Assembly: GCA_024742765.1 (NCBI GenBank)
Contig: JANSXT010000005.1
Location: 120,698 to 184,697, forward strand
DNA length: 64,000 nucleotides
Source of the DNA: Phyllobacteriaceae bacterium
GTDB lineage: Bacteria > Pseudomonadota > Alphaproteobacteria > Rhizobiales > Rhizobiaceae
Direction: 5' to 3'
Both the position numbers and the translations under genes were made by a program. Under the pieces are notes generated by a model. That model was not told where the DNA came from. It saw only the letters and a list, made by a program, of their open reading frames with translations, and made no database searches. Each line of letters opens with the position of its first letter. Position 1 is the stretch's first letter. Shown in pieces: positions 26,603 to 35,747 of this stretch.

Positions 26603-27249
26603 CAAACCTCCAGATCGAATGCAGCGACCAACTGCGCGATCTCCTTTCGGCCCAGCGGGCGTGTCTTCGCGCCGCGGGTCTCAACGGCCAGACGGGCGGT
26701 CGCCTCCAGTTCCTCCATGGCAAAAACCGCCTTGTCGAGATCGACGCCGGCCACCACCGGCCCGTGATTGGCAAGTATGACCGCCGACGTCTTGGGGTCA
26801 AGTTCCGCGACCGCCCGTCCCATGGCCGGATCGCCGGGTCGGAAATAGGGCAGCAGCCTGACGCGGCCCAACTGCATCAGCGAATAGGGCGTCAGCGGCG
26901 GCAGCGCGTCCTCCGGGTCGATGTCAGACAGCAGCGACAGATGGACCGCGTGATGGGAATGCAGATGCACGACCGCGCCGGCCCGCGCACCGCGCAGGCC
27001 GTAGAACGCGGTATGCAGCGGCAGTTCCTTGGTGGGCGGATCGCCGCTCAGGTGATGGCCGGCCGCAGCGACCAGCGACAGGTCGGCCGGATCGACAAAG
27101 CCGAAGCTCGATCCGGTCGGCGTGACCAGAAAACGCCCGTCGTCGAGCCGGGCGGAGATGTTGCCCGTTGAGCCGTGCGTCAGACCGCGGTCGTAAAGCG
27201 AGCGGGCGAACCGGCAGATGCGTTCGCGCAGATGGCTCTCTTCTGTCAC
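26602..27249 (-). CDS. otnC: Class II aldolase family, probable 3-oxo-tetronate 4-phosphate decarboxylase
   Basis: A 215-residue class II aldolase/adducin fold with the zinc set: Glu75 (KELPLH), His95 and His97 (VHLHSHH), and a later His in LANHGPV. An early GLTHGSTGNIS phosphate-binding segment is present. With an OtnK-type kinase in the same operon, the best assignment is OtnC, which decarboxylates a 3-oxo-tetronate 4-phosphate to dihydroxyacetone phosphate. Fuculose-phosphate-aldolase-like activity is the alternative. It overlaps its neighbours by 4 bp on both sides. Confidence 0.82.
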   Translation of the reverse strand: MTEESHLRERICRFARSLYDRGLTHGSTGNISARLDDGRFLVTPTGSSFGFVDPADLSLVAAAGHHLSGDPPTKELPLHTAFYGLRGARAGAVVHLHSHHAVHLSLLSDIDPEDALPPLTPYSLMQLGRVRLLPYFRPGDPAMGRAVAELDPKTSAVILANHGPVVAGVDLDKAVFAMEELEATARLAVETRGAKTRPLGRKEIAQLVAAFDLEV

Positions 27250-27536
27250 GGGAACCTCCGCGTCATCTGGCGCACCTGCTTGTCGACGATCATTGGCGCC
27301 ACGAGCGCGTCAAAGCGCTTGAAGTGCCCGGTTTGCAGATGCGCCTCAAAGGCGGCGGGACTGTCATAGATTTCATAAAGATGGACATGTCCCGGATCGT
27401 CATCGCGCCATGCCACATCGAACTGACGGCATCCCGCTTCGGTTTCAAGCGATGTGCGCGCCTGTTCGAGAATGGCCGCACCAAAGGCCCGTAGGGCGTC
27501 CGGTCTCACGGTGAAGTCGACGATCACGATATGCAT
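27246..27536 (-). CDS. Antibiotic biosynthesis monooxygenase (ABM/YgiN-like) domain protein
   Basis: A 96-residue dimeric alpha-beta barrel protein of the ABM fold, recognised by a C-x-QFDVAW strand, HLYEIYDSPAAFEAHLQT and an HFKRF helix. It is related to the quinol monooxygenase YgiN and to small isomerase-like or mutarotase-like proteins found in sugar operons. It lies between otnK and otnC with overlaps at both ends, so it is co-translated. It may act on the same sugar acid. The activity is not known. Confidence 0.82.
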   Translation of the reverse strand: MHIVIVDFTVRPDALRAFGAAILEQARTSLETEAGCRQFDVAWRDDDPGHVHLYEIYDSPAAFEAHLQTGHFKRFDALVAPMIVDKQVRQMTRRFP

Positions 27537-28792
27537 GCCTGCAATTCCTCCAGCGTGGTCAGCGCTTGGTCAAAAAAGTCGGGCGATCCGAAGTTGCCGC
27601 TCTTCAGGGCGATCGCGAAAGGCCCGCGTTCATCTTCGGCAAAGCACCAGGGCACGCCCGGCGCGATCTCCGGCCCGACACGCAACCGCGTGGCGCCCAG
27701 CGCCATGGTGACGGCGCCCGATGTTTCGCCGCCGGCGACGATGAACCGCGTCGCACCGGCGGCGCGTGCCTGCCTGGCGGCGTTGGCCATCTGCGCTTCG
27801 ACCCGTGCCCCGGCGGCGTTGCGCCCGACTGTCCTGCGTGCCTCTTCAAGCTCATCCGGCGTGGCGCTGGACGTGACGAGAAGCGGATGCGGCCCGAGCC
27901 CGGCGCGCACCCGGTCACCGATTTCAACCGCGCTCTCCTCAGGTGATCCGTTGGCCGATATGTCGATCACCGGGCCGCCATTGGCCCTGTATCGCGCCAC
28001 CTGTTCCCGCGTCGCGGCAGAGCAACTGCCGGACAGGATGATGGCATGGCCGGCTGGCAGCGCCGGTAGGGGCTGACCGTTGGCAGTGGCCTGCAAATCG
28101 GGTCCATACGCCGCTGCGGCAAAGGCGCTGCCACCGGCCAGAAGCGGGTCACCGGCAAAGGCTTTGCCCAGAATTGTCAGATCGTCGTCGCAAACGGCAT
28201 CGACGACAAGATGAGCCACGCCGTCTGCCGTCAATCTTTCGGCCGCTTCCCGCACGCGCGCTGCTCCGCGCCTGACATCGGTCAGCGGGACCAATCCCGT
28301 TTCGCCCGCGACCTGGGGTGCGAGCAGCCGGCGGATCGAACTGTCGGTCATGGGCGTCAGCGGGTGGTGGCGCATCGGACTTTCGGACAGCAACTGATCG
28401 CCGACGAACAGATGCCCCTGATAGATGGTCCGCCCGTTTTCGGGAAAGGCCGGGCAATGCACGGTCCGGCTTACATCGAGCCGTGCCATGAGGCCCTCGG
28501 CGACCGGGCCGATATTGCCCTTTGCGGTGCTGTCGAAGGTCGAGCAATATTTCCAGTAGATCTGCGTGGCGCCCCCCTCCAGTAACCATTCAAGCGCGGC
28601 GGTCGTATCGGCGACGGCTTCGCTGACGGGCGCGGTGCGGCACTTGAGCGCGATCACATTGACCGCAGCGCCATCATCGTTGAACGTCCCTTGCGGCAAG
28701 CCGGCATGAAGCCGAACATTGGCACCTGTTCGCGCAAGCAGTCCCGCCACATCGGTTGCGCCGGTGAAATCATCGGCAATCACTCCGATCAT
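27524..28792 (-). CDS. otnK: 3-oxo-tetronate kinase (DUF1537 family)
   Basis: A 422-residue four-carbon acid sugar kinase. The N-terminal domain begins IGVIADDFTGATDVA, the signature substrate-binding segment. The C-terminal nucleotide-binding domain has a GGETSGAV motif. OtnK phosphorylates a 3-oxo-tetronate, the substrate for OtnC two genes downstream. ATG at 28792 was chosen because the N-terminus then matches the family; an extension to 28828 runs into the upstream gene. A dedicated tetronate dehydrogenase (LtnD type) is not seen beside it. The 2-hydroxyacid or Gfo/Idh enzymes in the divergent operon could serve. Confidence 0.88.
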   Translation of the reverse strand: MIGVIADDFTGATDVAGLLARTGANVRLHAGLPQGTFNDDGAAVNVIALKCRTAPVSEAVADTTAALEWLLEGGATQIYWKYCSTFDSTAKGNIGPVAEGLMARLDVSRTVHCPAFPENGRTIYQGHLFVGDQLLSESPMRHHPLTPMTDSSIRRLLAPQVAGETGLVPLTDVRRGAARVREAAERLTADGVAHLVVDAVCDDDLTILGKAFAGDPLLAGGSAFAAAAYGPDLQATANGQPLPALPAGHAIILSGSCSAATREQVARYRANGGPVIDISANGSPEESAVEIGDRVRAGLGPHPLLVTSSATPDELEEARRTVGRNAAGARVEAQMANAARQARAAGATRFIVAGGETSGAVTMALGATRLRVGPEIAPGVPWCFAEDERGPFAIALKSGNFGSPDFFDQALTTLEELQACIS

Positions 28793-28796
28793 CGCG

Positions 28797-29717
28797 TCAC
28801 TCTCTTTCCGCCATGAATGCACTGGCAACGTTCAGCGCATCGCGCCCCGCCTCCAACTCGGCGGCATAGTGCAAAAACCCATGCGTCACGCCGCGCCATA
28901 TCTTGAGGTCGCAAATGCCACCGGCGGCCGTGATCGTTTCGTGCAGCCAAAGCGTGTCGTCAAACAGGGGGTCGGCCTCGGCGGCGTGGGCCTGAACCGG
29001 CGGCAGGCCGCTCAGGTCGTGGCCGGACAGATCGGCATAGGGCGCTGCATTGTCGCCGCAGTAATGCGTCCAGAACTGCCGCATCTTGTCGGTCGAAAGA
29101 CCATAGCGACCATCTCCGCACCGGGCGTGTGACGATGTGTCGAAACGGCGCCGATAGCAGCCGTAAAAGGCGACAAGCCCATGCACTGGCGGCGCTTCGC
29201 CCGTATCGCGCAATTGCAATAGGGCACCAAGGGCGAGATTGGCGCCGGCGCTGTCGCCAGCCAGGAAAAAGCCGTCTGGATGAGCAGCCGCCATGTGGCG
29301 GATCGCTGCGACCGTGTCGTCGAGCGGCGCCGGGTAGGGCGCTTCGGGCGCCCGGCGCGCATGGGGTGCGATGACCTTGCGGCCGCTTGCCCTGGCCAAT
29401 CCGGCGAAGATCGACATATGCGTTTCCAGATCGCAGATCGTCCACCCGCCACCGTGAACATGCAGAACGGGCCGTCCCCGAGGTCGCGGCACGGCCACAT
29501 GCCGCACCGGCCGTGTGCCGTGTCCGGTTTCGATCGTGCCGTCGGTTACCAGCAGCCCGTCTGCCGCGCCGGCGTTCCATCGCGCCTTGTCGGCTATGGC
29601 ATGGGCACGCATGTCGTCGACCGACAGCGACTTCAGCGGCGCGCTTGCCGTCAGGATGCGTTCCATCGACGGCTCCAACACGGGTCGCCCCTGGGCATTT
29701 TCCAATCCTGATGCCAC
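28797..29717 (-). CDS. Alpha/beta-hydrolase, hormone-sensitive-lipase (fold-3) family
   Basis: A 306-residue esterase with an oxyanion HVHGGGW, nucleophile elbow GDSAGA, acid in ADPLFDD and His in THGFLHY. GTG at 29717 was chosen because AGGAGA lies 5 nt upstream; the frame is open to 29789 across the divergent promoter region. It is the first gene of the otnK/otnC operon. It may de-esterify an esterified or lactone sugar acid before phosphorylation. That role is inferred. Confidence 0.85.
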   Translation of the reverse strand: MASGLENAQGRPVLEPSMERILTASAPLKSLSVDDMRAHAIADKARWNAGAADGLLVTDGTIETGHGTRPVRHVAVPRPRGRPVLHVHGGGWTICDLETHMSIFAGLARASGRKVIAPHARRAPEAPYPAPLDDTVAAIRHMAAAHPDGFFLAGDSAGANLALGALLQLRDTGEAPPVHGLVAFYGCYRRRFDTSSHARCGDGRYGLSTDKMRQFWTHYCGDNAAPYADLSGHDLSGLPPVQAHAAEADPLFDDTLWLHETITAAGGICDLKIWRGVTHGFLHYAAELEAGRDALNVASAFMAERE

Positions 29718-29752
29718 CGATTTCTCCTGCGGAATGGGTGCTTTACAAATTA

Positions 29753-29768
29753 TCAATAAATTTATTGA
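29753..29768. promoter_or_regulatory. Perfect 16-bp palindrome, probable operator
   Basis: TCAATAAATTTATTGA is its own reverse complement. It sits in the 131-bp divergent spacer between the otnK operon and the sugar importer. It overlaps a candidate -35 (TTGACG, 29765-29770) with a weak -10 (AATGCT, 29788-29793) for the importer. The GntR protein at 25928 is the nearest candidate regulator. Confidence 0.6.
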
Positions 29769-29848
29769 CGACCAAGTGAAAAACGACAATGCTTGGATTC
29801 CGCAGGCTTCGGCACCAAGGCTGACGCCCGCCTCGAAGGGAGGATGAT

Positions 29849-31105
29849 ATGAAACGGATTTCTCTTGCGGTCACCGTTGCAGCGGTGATGTCCGCGTCGG
29901 CAAGTCAGGCGCAGGAACTGACGCTGTGGTCCCATTGGGCCGACCAGGCCGCGAAAGTCGAATTTGTCGAGGGCGCCGCGCGTGCCTTCGAAGAAGCCAA
30001 TCCCGGTGTGACGATCAACATCAGCTGGTATCAGAAGGAGCCGCTTTACGCCGCTCTGAAGACGGCGCTGACAGCCGGGCAGGGTCCGGACATTTTCTAC
30101 GCGGAAACCGACCAGACCGAATATATGGAGAATGGGCTGGTGCTGGACCTGTCGGACGGGCTCAACTGGGACAATATCGAGCCCTGGGCGCAGGAAGTCT
30201 GGGGCTGGCAGGATGGCGTCTATGGGTTCCCCCTTGAGGCCTGGACCGTCGAAACCTACACCAATCAGGCCATGCTTGAGGAGGCTGGCATCGCGATGCC
30301 GGTTGGCGGTCTTGAAGGCCAGGCTTTCGTCGATGCCGTTGCAAAGATCGCCGAGGCCGGGCAGACGCCGATGGCGCAGGGCGTCGGTGACCGGCCTTAT
30401 CCCGGCGCATTCCTGACCCATGAGATTCTGGTCAAGAAGCTTGGCGTGGCCGATTATCAGAGCCTTTTGAGAGGCGAAGGCGTCGAGTGGACCGATCCGC
30501 GCGTTCGCGAAGCGCTCGAGTTCGCCAAGGCGATCATCGATGCAGGCGCCCATCCGGCGTCCTTCTCCTCGATCAAGCTGGGCGAAGCACACCGCTATTT
30601 TCACACCAGCCCCGGCGCCGCCATGTTCCAGATGGGCTCGTTTTATCCCTCGCGCGCGTTCGCAGCGCCCGATGAGGGCGGCCAGCCCGACGGCTTTCCG
30701 CTCGGCATTGTCAACGGCCCGATACCGCCCGGCGCTGCCTGTCCGGAGTGCAAGACCATTGCGGTCGGCGGTTCGTTCGTCGTCAATGCCGGCACCGATC
30801 ATGCCGACCTCGCCGTCGCCTTCCTGAATTCGATGGCATCTCCGGAGATGGGCAACAATTGGCTGGAGGCCAATCTCGTCGGCACGGGCATCAAGGCGGA
30901 CCCCTCGGCCATCGAAGGGGAAAACGCCACCTATTTCCAGAAGCTGGCGGCGGCCAATGCGGGCGCCCGATACACGTTCGGCATCCCGGTGCAGCAGATG
31001 CAGGGGACGCCGCGTGAAACCTTCACCCAAGTCATCAACCAGGCATTTCCCGCCGGCTTGGTCGGCGTGGACGAGGTTATCTCGATTATGAGCGCGGCTT
31101 ACTGA
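29849..31105 (+). CDS. ABC sugar transporter substrate-binding protein (family 1)
   Basis: A 418-residue extracellular solute-binding protein with a signal peptide (cleaved near SQA-QE, residue 22). It then shows the family opening LTLWSHWADQ, an RAFEEANPGVTINISW strand and GQGPDIFYAETDQ. GGGAGG precedes ATG at 29849. It is the first gene of an eight-gene plus-strand operon. The substrate is probably an oligosaccharide or sugar acid. Confidence 0.92.
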   Translation: MKRISLAVTVAAVMSASASQAQELTLWSHWADQAAKVEFVEGAARAFEEANPGVTINISWYQKEPLYAALKTALTAGQGPDIFYAETDQTEYMENGLVLDLSDGLNWDNIEPWAQEVWGWQDGVYGFPLEAWTVETYTNQAMLEEAGIAMPVGGLEGQAFVDAVAKIAEAGQTPMAQGVGDRPYPGAFLTHEILVKKLGVADYQSLLRGEGVEWTDPRVREALEFAKAIIDAGAHPASFSSIKLGEAHRYFHTSPGAAMFQMGSFYPSRAFAAPDEGGQPDGFPLGIVNGPIPPGAACPECKTIAVGGSFVVNAGTDHADLAVAFLNSMASPEMGNNWLEANLVGTGIKADPSAIEGENATYFQKLAAANAGARYTFGIPVQQMQGTPRETFTQVINQAFPAGLVGVDEVISIMSAAY

Positions 31106-31196
31106 GGACTTCCTCCCAGGGTCCCGGGCGCCGGTTGCGGCGTTCGGGGCCGCCGGGTTCGGCTTGTCAGCAAAAGCGGGATATAACGACGTGGCT

Positions 31197-32144
31197 ATGT
31201 CCAGGGACGTGAACGCGCCGGCGACGGCGCACGCTGAAGCGGCACAAGAGGCCGAACGCGACCACGCCAATCCGTTTTCGGCCATCGCCATCTTCCTGCT
31301 GCCCGCGCTGATCGTCTATGCCGCCTTTACCGCGCTGCCGGTGGCGCGCACCTTCTACAACTCGACCCACCTGATCGTGCCGAACCGCCCCGCCGAATGG
31401 GTCGGCTTCACCCACTATGTCGAACTGTGGTCGGACCAGATGTTCTGGAAGGCGGTGTGGAACACGCTGACATGGGCCGCCGTCGCGCCCGTTCTGGAAG
31501 TCAGCATTGCAACGCTCCTGGCGTTGGCGCTTTACGCCAAGGTTCCGTTTTCGCGTTTCCTGCGGGTCGCCTGGTTCACACCCGTCCTGATGTCCTATGT
31601 CGTCGTCGGCATCTTGTGGATGTGGATCTATAATTTCGACTGGGGCGCGCTGAACGCGCTTCTGCGCGCTGTCGGTCTGGGGGACTGGGCGCGACCGTGG
31701 CTGGGCCATCCCGACACGGCGCTTCCGGCGCTTATCGCGGTCACCACATGGATGTGGACGGGTTTCAACATGGTGGTGATCCTGGCCGCCATGTCGTCGC
31801 TGCCATCCGAGGTGCTGGAAGCAGCGGAACTGGACAATTGCGGCTGGCTGGCAAAGCTCTGGTTCGTCATCCTGCCGCTGATCCGGCCGACATTGCTCAA
31901 TCTGGTCGTGCTGAGCTTCATCGGCAAGATGAAGATCTTCGATCTCGTCTGGGTGACCACGCAGGGCAACCCGCTTTGGGCGACCGAAACGGTGTCGACC
32001 TATGTCTACAAGCGCGCGTTCCAGTGGCGCACCTTCGATCTGGGCTATCCCTCCACCATCGCCGTCATCTGGTTCGTCATCGTGTTGGCGGGCGTGCTCG
32101 GCCTGACATTCCTTTTCCGACAGCGCGACAGGCTGGAATATTGA
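31197..32144 (+). CDS. ABC sugar transporter permease (MalF/UgpA-like)
   Basis: About 315 residues with six hydrophobic segments and the EAA loop (LEAAELDNCGWLAKLW). The start is uncertain: ATG at 31197 is given, with TTG 31164 and GTG 31191 in frame. The stop overlaps the next start by one base. It forms the membrane channel with the gene at 32144. Confidence 0.9.
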   Translation: MSRDVNAPATAHAEAAQEAERDHANPFSAIAIFLLPALIVYAAFTALPVARTFYNSTHLIVPNRPAEWVGFTHYVELWSDQMFWKAVWNTLTWAAVAPVLEVSIATLLALALYAKVPFSRFLRVAWFTPVLMSYVVVGILWMWIYNFDWGALNALLRAVGLGDWARPWLGHPDTALPALIAVTTWMWTGFNMVVILAAMSSLPSEVLEAAELDNCGWLAKLWFVILPLIRPTLLNLVVLSFIGKMKIFDLVWVTTQGNPLWATETVSTYVYKRAFQWRTFDLGYPSTIAVIWFVIVLAGVLGLTFLFRQRDRLEY

Positions 32145-32998
32145 TGGCGACCGCAAGACCCAGCAGCGTGTTCATCTCGCCGGCGTCCCTGAAAATGGGG
32201 GCACTGGTCGTTTTCATCGCGCTCTATACCGCCTATTCGTCCGGCCCGTTCGTTTGGGTGGCGATGATGTCGCTGCGGACGACAACGGAGATTGCCGCCG
32301 ATCCGTATGCGCTGCCCTGGCCTTTGCACTGGGAAAAGTTCGCCTCGGCCTGGACCGACTCCAACTATGACGCCTACTTTGTCAACTCGGTGACCGTGGT
32401 GCTGGCCGCCGTTGCGATCCTCACCGTCATCGGCGGCATGGCAGCGCATTGTTTTGCGCGATATCGGTTCCGGTTCAGGGGTGTTCTGTACTTCGTCATC
32501 TTCTCGACCATCATCTTTCCGCCGCAGGTCACGGTGATCGGGCTTTTCCAGATCCTTGTCGAGTACGGCCTCTACAACAGCCGGGTGGGCCTTGTTCTGG
32601 TCTATGTCTCCATCCAGTTGCCGATCACGATCTACATCCTGGAAGCCTTCTTTGCGCGCATCCCCAACGATCTGTTCGATGCGGCGCGGATCGACGGCTA
32701 TTCGGAATGGTCGATCTTCTGGCGCATTGCGCTGCCGGTGGCGCTGCCGGCGATTTCGACCACGATCATCCTGAACACGATCCTTTTGTGGAACGAGTTT
32801 CTCTATGCGGTCGTGCTGATCACCGAGGATGACAAGCGCACGCTGCCGCTCGGCGTGCTGCGCTTCATGGGCGACCAGCTCGAGGATGTCGGCATGATCG
32901 CGACCGGTCTGATGATCGCCATCGTGCCTGTCGTGCTGATCTATGTTTTCTTTTCCGAACGGCTCATTCAGGGCATGACAGCAGGAGCGGTGAAGTAA
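32144..32998 (+). CDS. ABC sugar transporter permease (MalG/UgpE-like)
   Basis: A 284-residue permease with the EAA loop (LFDAARIDGYSEWSIFW) and a C-terminal SERLIQGMTAGAVK, typical of MalG partners. ATG at 32144 overlaps the upstream stop by one base, and its own stop overlaps the ATPase start by one base. Confidence 0.92.
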   Translation: MATARPSSVFISPASLKMGALVVFIALYTAYSSGPFVWVAMMSLRTTTEIAADPYALPWPLHWEKFASAWTDSNYDAYFVNSVTVVLAAVAILTVIGGMAAHCFARYRFRFRGVLYFVIFSTIIFPPQVTVIGLFQILVEYGLYNSRVGLVLVYVSIQLPITIYILEAFFARIPNDLFDAARIDGYSEWSIFWRIALPVALPAISTTIILNTILLWNEFLYAVVLITEDDKRTLPLGVLRFMGDQLEDVGMIATGLMIAIVPVVLIYVFFSERLIQGMTAGAVK

Positions 32999-34083
32999 TG
33001 GCGGTGGTCGCGCTCGACACGATCTGCAAACGGTATCCGGGCGGCAGCGAGAAGGCCGTCGACTCGGTGAGCTTCACCGTCGCAGATGGCGAATTCATGG
33101 TGCTTCTGGGGCCTTCGGGCTGTGGCAAGTCGACCACGCTGCGCATGATCGCCGGGCTTGAAAGCATCTCCTCGGGCACGATCGCCATCGACGGGGACCG
33201 CATGAATGGCGTTCCGGCCAAGAACCGCGACATCGCGATGGTCTTCCAGTCCTATGCGCTCTATCCGCACATGACGGTGCGCGACAATCTCGGCTTCGGG
33301 CTGAAACGGCGGCAGACCGATCGGGCCGAGGTCAAGCGGCGCGTGGAGGAGGTCGCGGCCTCCATCGGACTGACGGACTATCTGGGCCGCAAGCCGCACG
33401 CGCTGTCGGGCGGGCAACGCCAGCGTGTCGCCCTTGGACGCGCCATCGTGCGCGACCCGAAAGTGTTCCTGTTCGACGAGCCATTGTCGAACCTTGATGC
33501 GGCATTGCGGGTGTCGACCCGCGCCGAACTGGTTCGGCTGCACCGGGCGCTGACCGCCACCATGATCTACGTCACCCATGACCAGGTGGAAGCGATGACG
33601 ATGGGAGACCGTGTCTGCATCATGAGCGAGGGCCGGATCGCACAGATCGGCAGGCCGATGGACGTCTACATGCACCCCGCTTCAACGTTTGTCGCACGAT
33701 TTCTGGGCAACCCGCCGATGAACCTGATGGAGGGCGCGGCGACCGAAACCGGCCTGCGCGTCAACGATGCCGCAGTGCCCGTGGCGACCATACTGAATTC
33801 GGGCAGCGCCGTCACGGTGGGCGTGCGTCCGGAAGATCTGGTGCCGACGGACAAGGCCGACAATGCGCTCTTCTCCGGCCAAGTGACCGGAATCGAGCCG
33901 CTTGGTGCCGAAACGCTGGTCCATGTCGACGCGCGCGACGGAAGCCCGCCGATCATTGTGCGTGGACCGAGGGAGGTCGCCGCAAGGCTCGACGAAACCA
34001 TCCACCTTGCCTGCGATCCGGCAATGATCCGGCTGTTTGATGCCCAAACGGGCATCGCCATATCGTCAAAGGAACTGGCATGA
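32998..34083 (+). CDS. ABC sugar transporter ATP-binding protein (MalK/UgpC family)
   Basis: A 361-residue ATPase: Walker [11 protein letters not shown]-loop [14 protein letters not shown], signature LSGGQRQR, Walker [12 protein letters not shown] and switch His in VTHDQ. The C-terminal TOBE/MOP regulatory domain has VGVRPEDL. It overlaps the RraA-like gene by 4 bp. Confidence 0.94.
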   Translation: MAVVALDTICKRYPGGSEKAVDSVSFTVADGEFMVLLGPSGCGKSTTLRMIAGLESISSGTIAIDGDRMNGVPAKNRDIAMVFQSYALYPHMTVRDNLGFGLKRRQTDRAEVKRRVEEVAASIGLTDYLGRKPHALSGGQRQRVALGRAIVRDPKVFLFDEPLSNLDAALRVSTRAELVRLHRALTATMIYVTHDQVEAMTMGDRVCIMSEGRIAQIGRPMDVYMHPASTFVARFLGNPPMNLMEGAATETGLRVNDAAVPVATILNSGSAVTVGVRPEDLVPTDKADNALFSGQVTGIEPLGAETLVHVDARDGSPPIIVRGPREVAARLDETIHLACDPAMIRLFDAQTGIAISSKELA

Positions 34084-34763
34084 GCTATTCCCACCTCCTG
34101 CGTGCGCTGAGCACCATCCGCCGTGCCGATCCCGAACTGGTGGCGGCGTTCGCCGATGTGCCGGTCGGCAACATCGTCGATGCGATGGGCAGAACAGGGG
34201 CCCTGGCCATGCCGATCAAGCCGGTCACCACGGCCGATCGCTTCGTCGGCTCGGCGCTGCCGGTCGATGCGGGACCGCGCGACAATCTGGCCCCCTGGGC
34301 GGCCTTGCGGCTGGCGCAGCCCGGCGATGTCATGATGATCTCGACGACCGCCTATGTGGATGGCTCGGTCTGCGGCGATCTGCTGATGGGCATGGCCAGG
34401 AATGCCGGCGTCGTCGCCATTGTCACCGATGGCGCGGTACGCGACAAAACCGGAGCCGACCGTACGGGGATCCCGGTCTTCGCCGCCGGGATCAGCCCCA
34501 ATTCGCCGCAGAAATCGGGACCGGGAGCCGTGGGGCTGCCGGTTGTCATGTCTGGTGTTCATGTGGCGGCCGGCGACATCGTCTGCGGCGACGAGGACGG
34601 CGTGGTCGTCGTTCCCGCCGCGTGGGCGACCGCCGTCCAACAAGCGCTTGCCGCGATCCGCGACAAGGAAGACCGGACCGAGGCGGAGGTCGCCGCAGGT
34701 GCAAGCGCGCCGGCATGGCTGCGCGATCTCGACCTTGCCGACATTTTCACGTTTGTGGATTGA
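34080..34763 (+). CDS. RraA/HMG-aldolase family protein
   Basis: A 227-residue protein with a RraA/4-hydroxy-4-methyl-2-oxoglutarate aldolase fold. It has VGNIVDAMGR near the N-terminus, CGDLLMGMARNAGVVAIVTDGAVRD carrying the Arg-Asp metal/substrate motif, and an AAGDIVCGDEDGVVVVP segment. Enzymatic members cleave 2-oxo-4-hydroxy acids to pyruvate, while RraA itself inhibits RNase E. The catabolic operon favours an aldolase or oxaloacetate decarboxylase. Confidence 0.85.
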   Translation: MSYSHLLRALSTIRRADPELVAAFADVPVGNIVDAMGRTGALAMPIKPVTTADRFVGSALPVDAGPRDNLAPWAALRLAQPGDVMMISTTAYVDGSVCGDLLMGMARNAGVVAIVTDGAVRDKTGADRTGIPVFAAGISPNSPQKSGPGAVGLPVVMSGVHVAAGDIVCGDEDGVVVVPAAWATAVQQALAAIRDKEDRTEAEVAAGASAPAWLRDLDLADIFTFVD

Positions 34764-34768
34764 GCCCA

Positions 34769-35746
34769 ATGGGCCGCGCACTGAACATATTCTACAACTC
34801 GCTGGGCACACCGGAGATGTATGCCATCATGGCCGAGCGGCTGCGTTCGGGCATGCGGCTGGTCACGCTGGAAACCGATGATGACGCCGAACGGGCGGCC
34901 AGGATCGCCGACTGCGAGGTCGCGATCGTTGCGGCCACGCCGTTGACGGAGCGGATCATCGGCGCGGCGCGACGGCTCGAACTGGTTCATCACCAGGGTG
35001 TCGGCTACCATGATACCGTCGACACCGCGGCGCTGGCGCGGCGCGGCACACGCCTTGCGCTGACGCCGCAGGGCACGACGGTCGGCGTCGCCGAGCACAC
35101 GTTGCTTCTGGCGCTGGCGGCAGCGCGCCGGGCGGCGTTCGCCGACGCGGAACTGCGCGCCGGTCGCTGGCATATCAACGCGCTGCGGCCGGTCTCGGTC
35201 GAACTCTTTGGCAAGACAGTCGGTTTCATCGGCTTCGGGCGGATCGGACAAGAGGCCGCCAAACGGTTCGCCGCCTTCGGAACGACCAATGTCTATGCCG
35301 ATCCCGGCGTCGATCACCATGCCGGCCTGCCGGCGGAGGCCCGCTCATTTGACTGGATCATTGCCAATGCCGACTTCATCTCGTTGCACCTGCCGCTGAC
35401 CGGCGCCACCCGGTCCTTGGTCTCCAGGGAGGTCATCGGGCAGATGAAGCCCGATGCGATCCTGATCAACACGGCGCGCGGCGGCATCGTGGACGATCTG
35501 GCGCTGGCCGATGCGCTGGCATCGGGGCGTTTGCTGGCCGCCGGGCTCGATGTCTTCCAATCCGAACCCCTGCCGAAAGAACATCCGCTGTGCGGCCTGC
35601 CGAATGTCGTGCTGACGCCGCACATCTCGGCCGGAACGCGCGACGCGCTGGGCCACAAGATGGAGGCATTGTTTGCCAATCTGGACCGGTATCGCCGCGG
35701 CGAAGCGATCTTGAACGAGGTCGATCTGGCCGCGGTGGCGGTGTGA
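34769..35746 (+). CDS. D-isomer-specific 2-hydroxyacid dehydrogenase
   Basis: A 325-residue NAD(P)-dependent dehydrogenase with GFGRIGQEAA in the cofactor domain and the catalytic set Arg (NTARGG), Glu (SEPLP) and His (TPHIS). ATG at 34769 follows the RraA stop by 5 bp. It probably interconverts a 2-hydroxy and a 2-oxo sugar acid. The substrate is unknown. Glyoxylate/phosphoglycerate-type relatives are the closest by motif. Confidence 0.9.
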   Translation: MGRALNIFYNSLGTPEMYAIMAERLRSGMRLVTLETDDDAERAARIADCEVAIVAATPLTERIIGAARRLELVHHQGVGYHDTVDTAALARRGTRLALTPQGTTVGVAEHTLLLALAAARRAAFADAELRAGRWHINALRPVSVELFGKTVGFIGFGRIGQEAAKRFAAFGTTNVYADPGVDHHAGLPAEARSFDWIIANADFISLHLPLTGATRSLVSREVIGQMKPDAILINTARGGIVDDLALADALASGRLLAAGLDVFQSEPLPKEHPLCGLPNVVLTPHISAGTRDALGHKMEALFANLDRYRRGEAILNEVDLAAVAV

Positions 35747-35747
35747 C

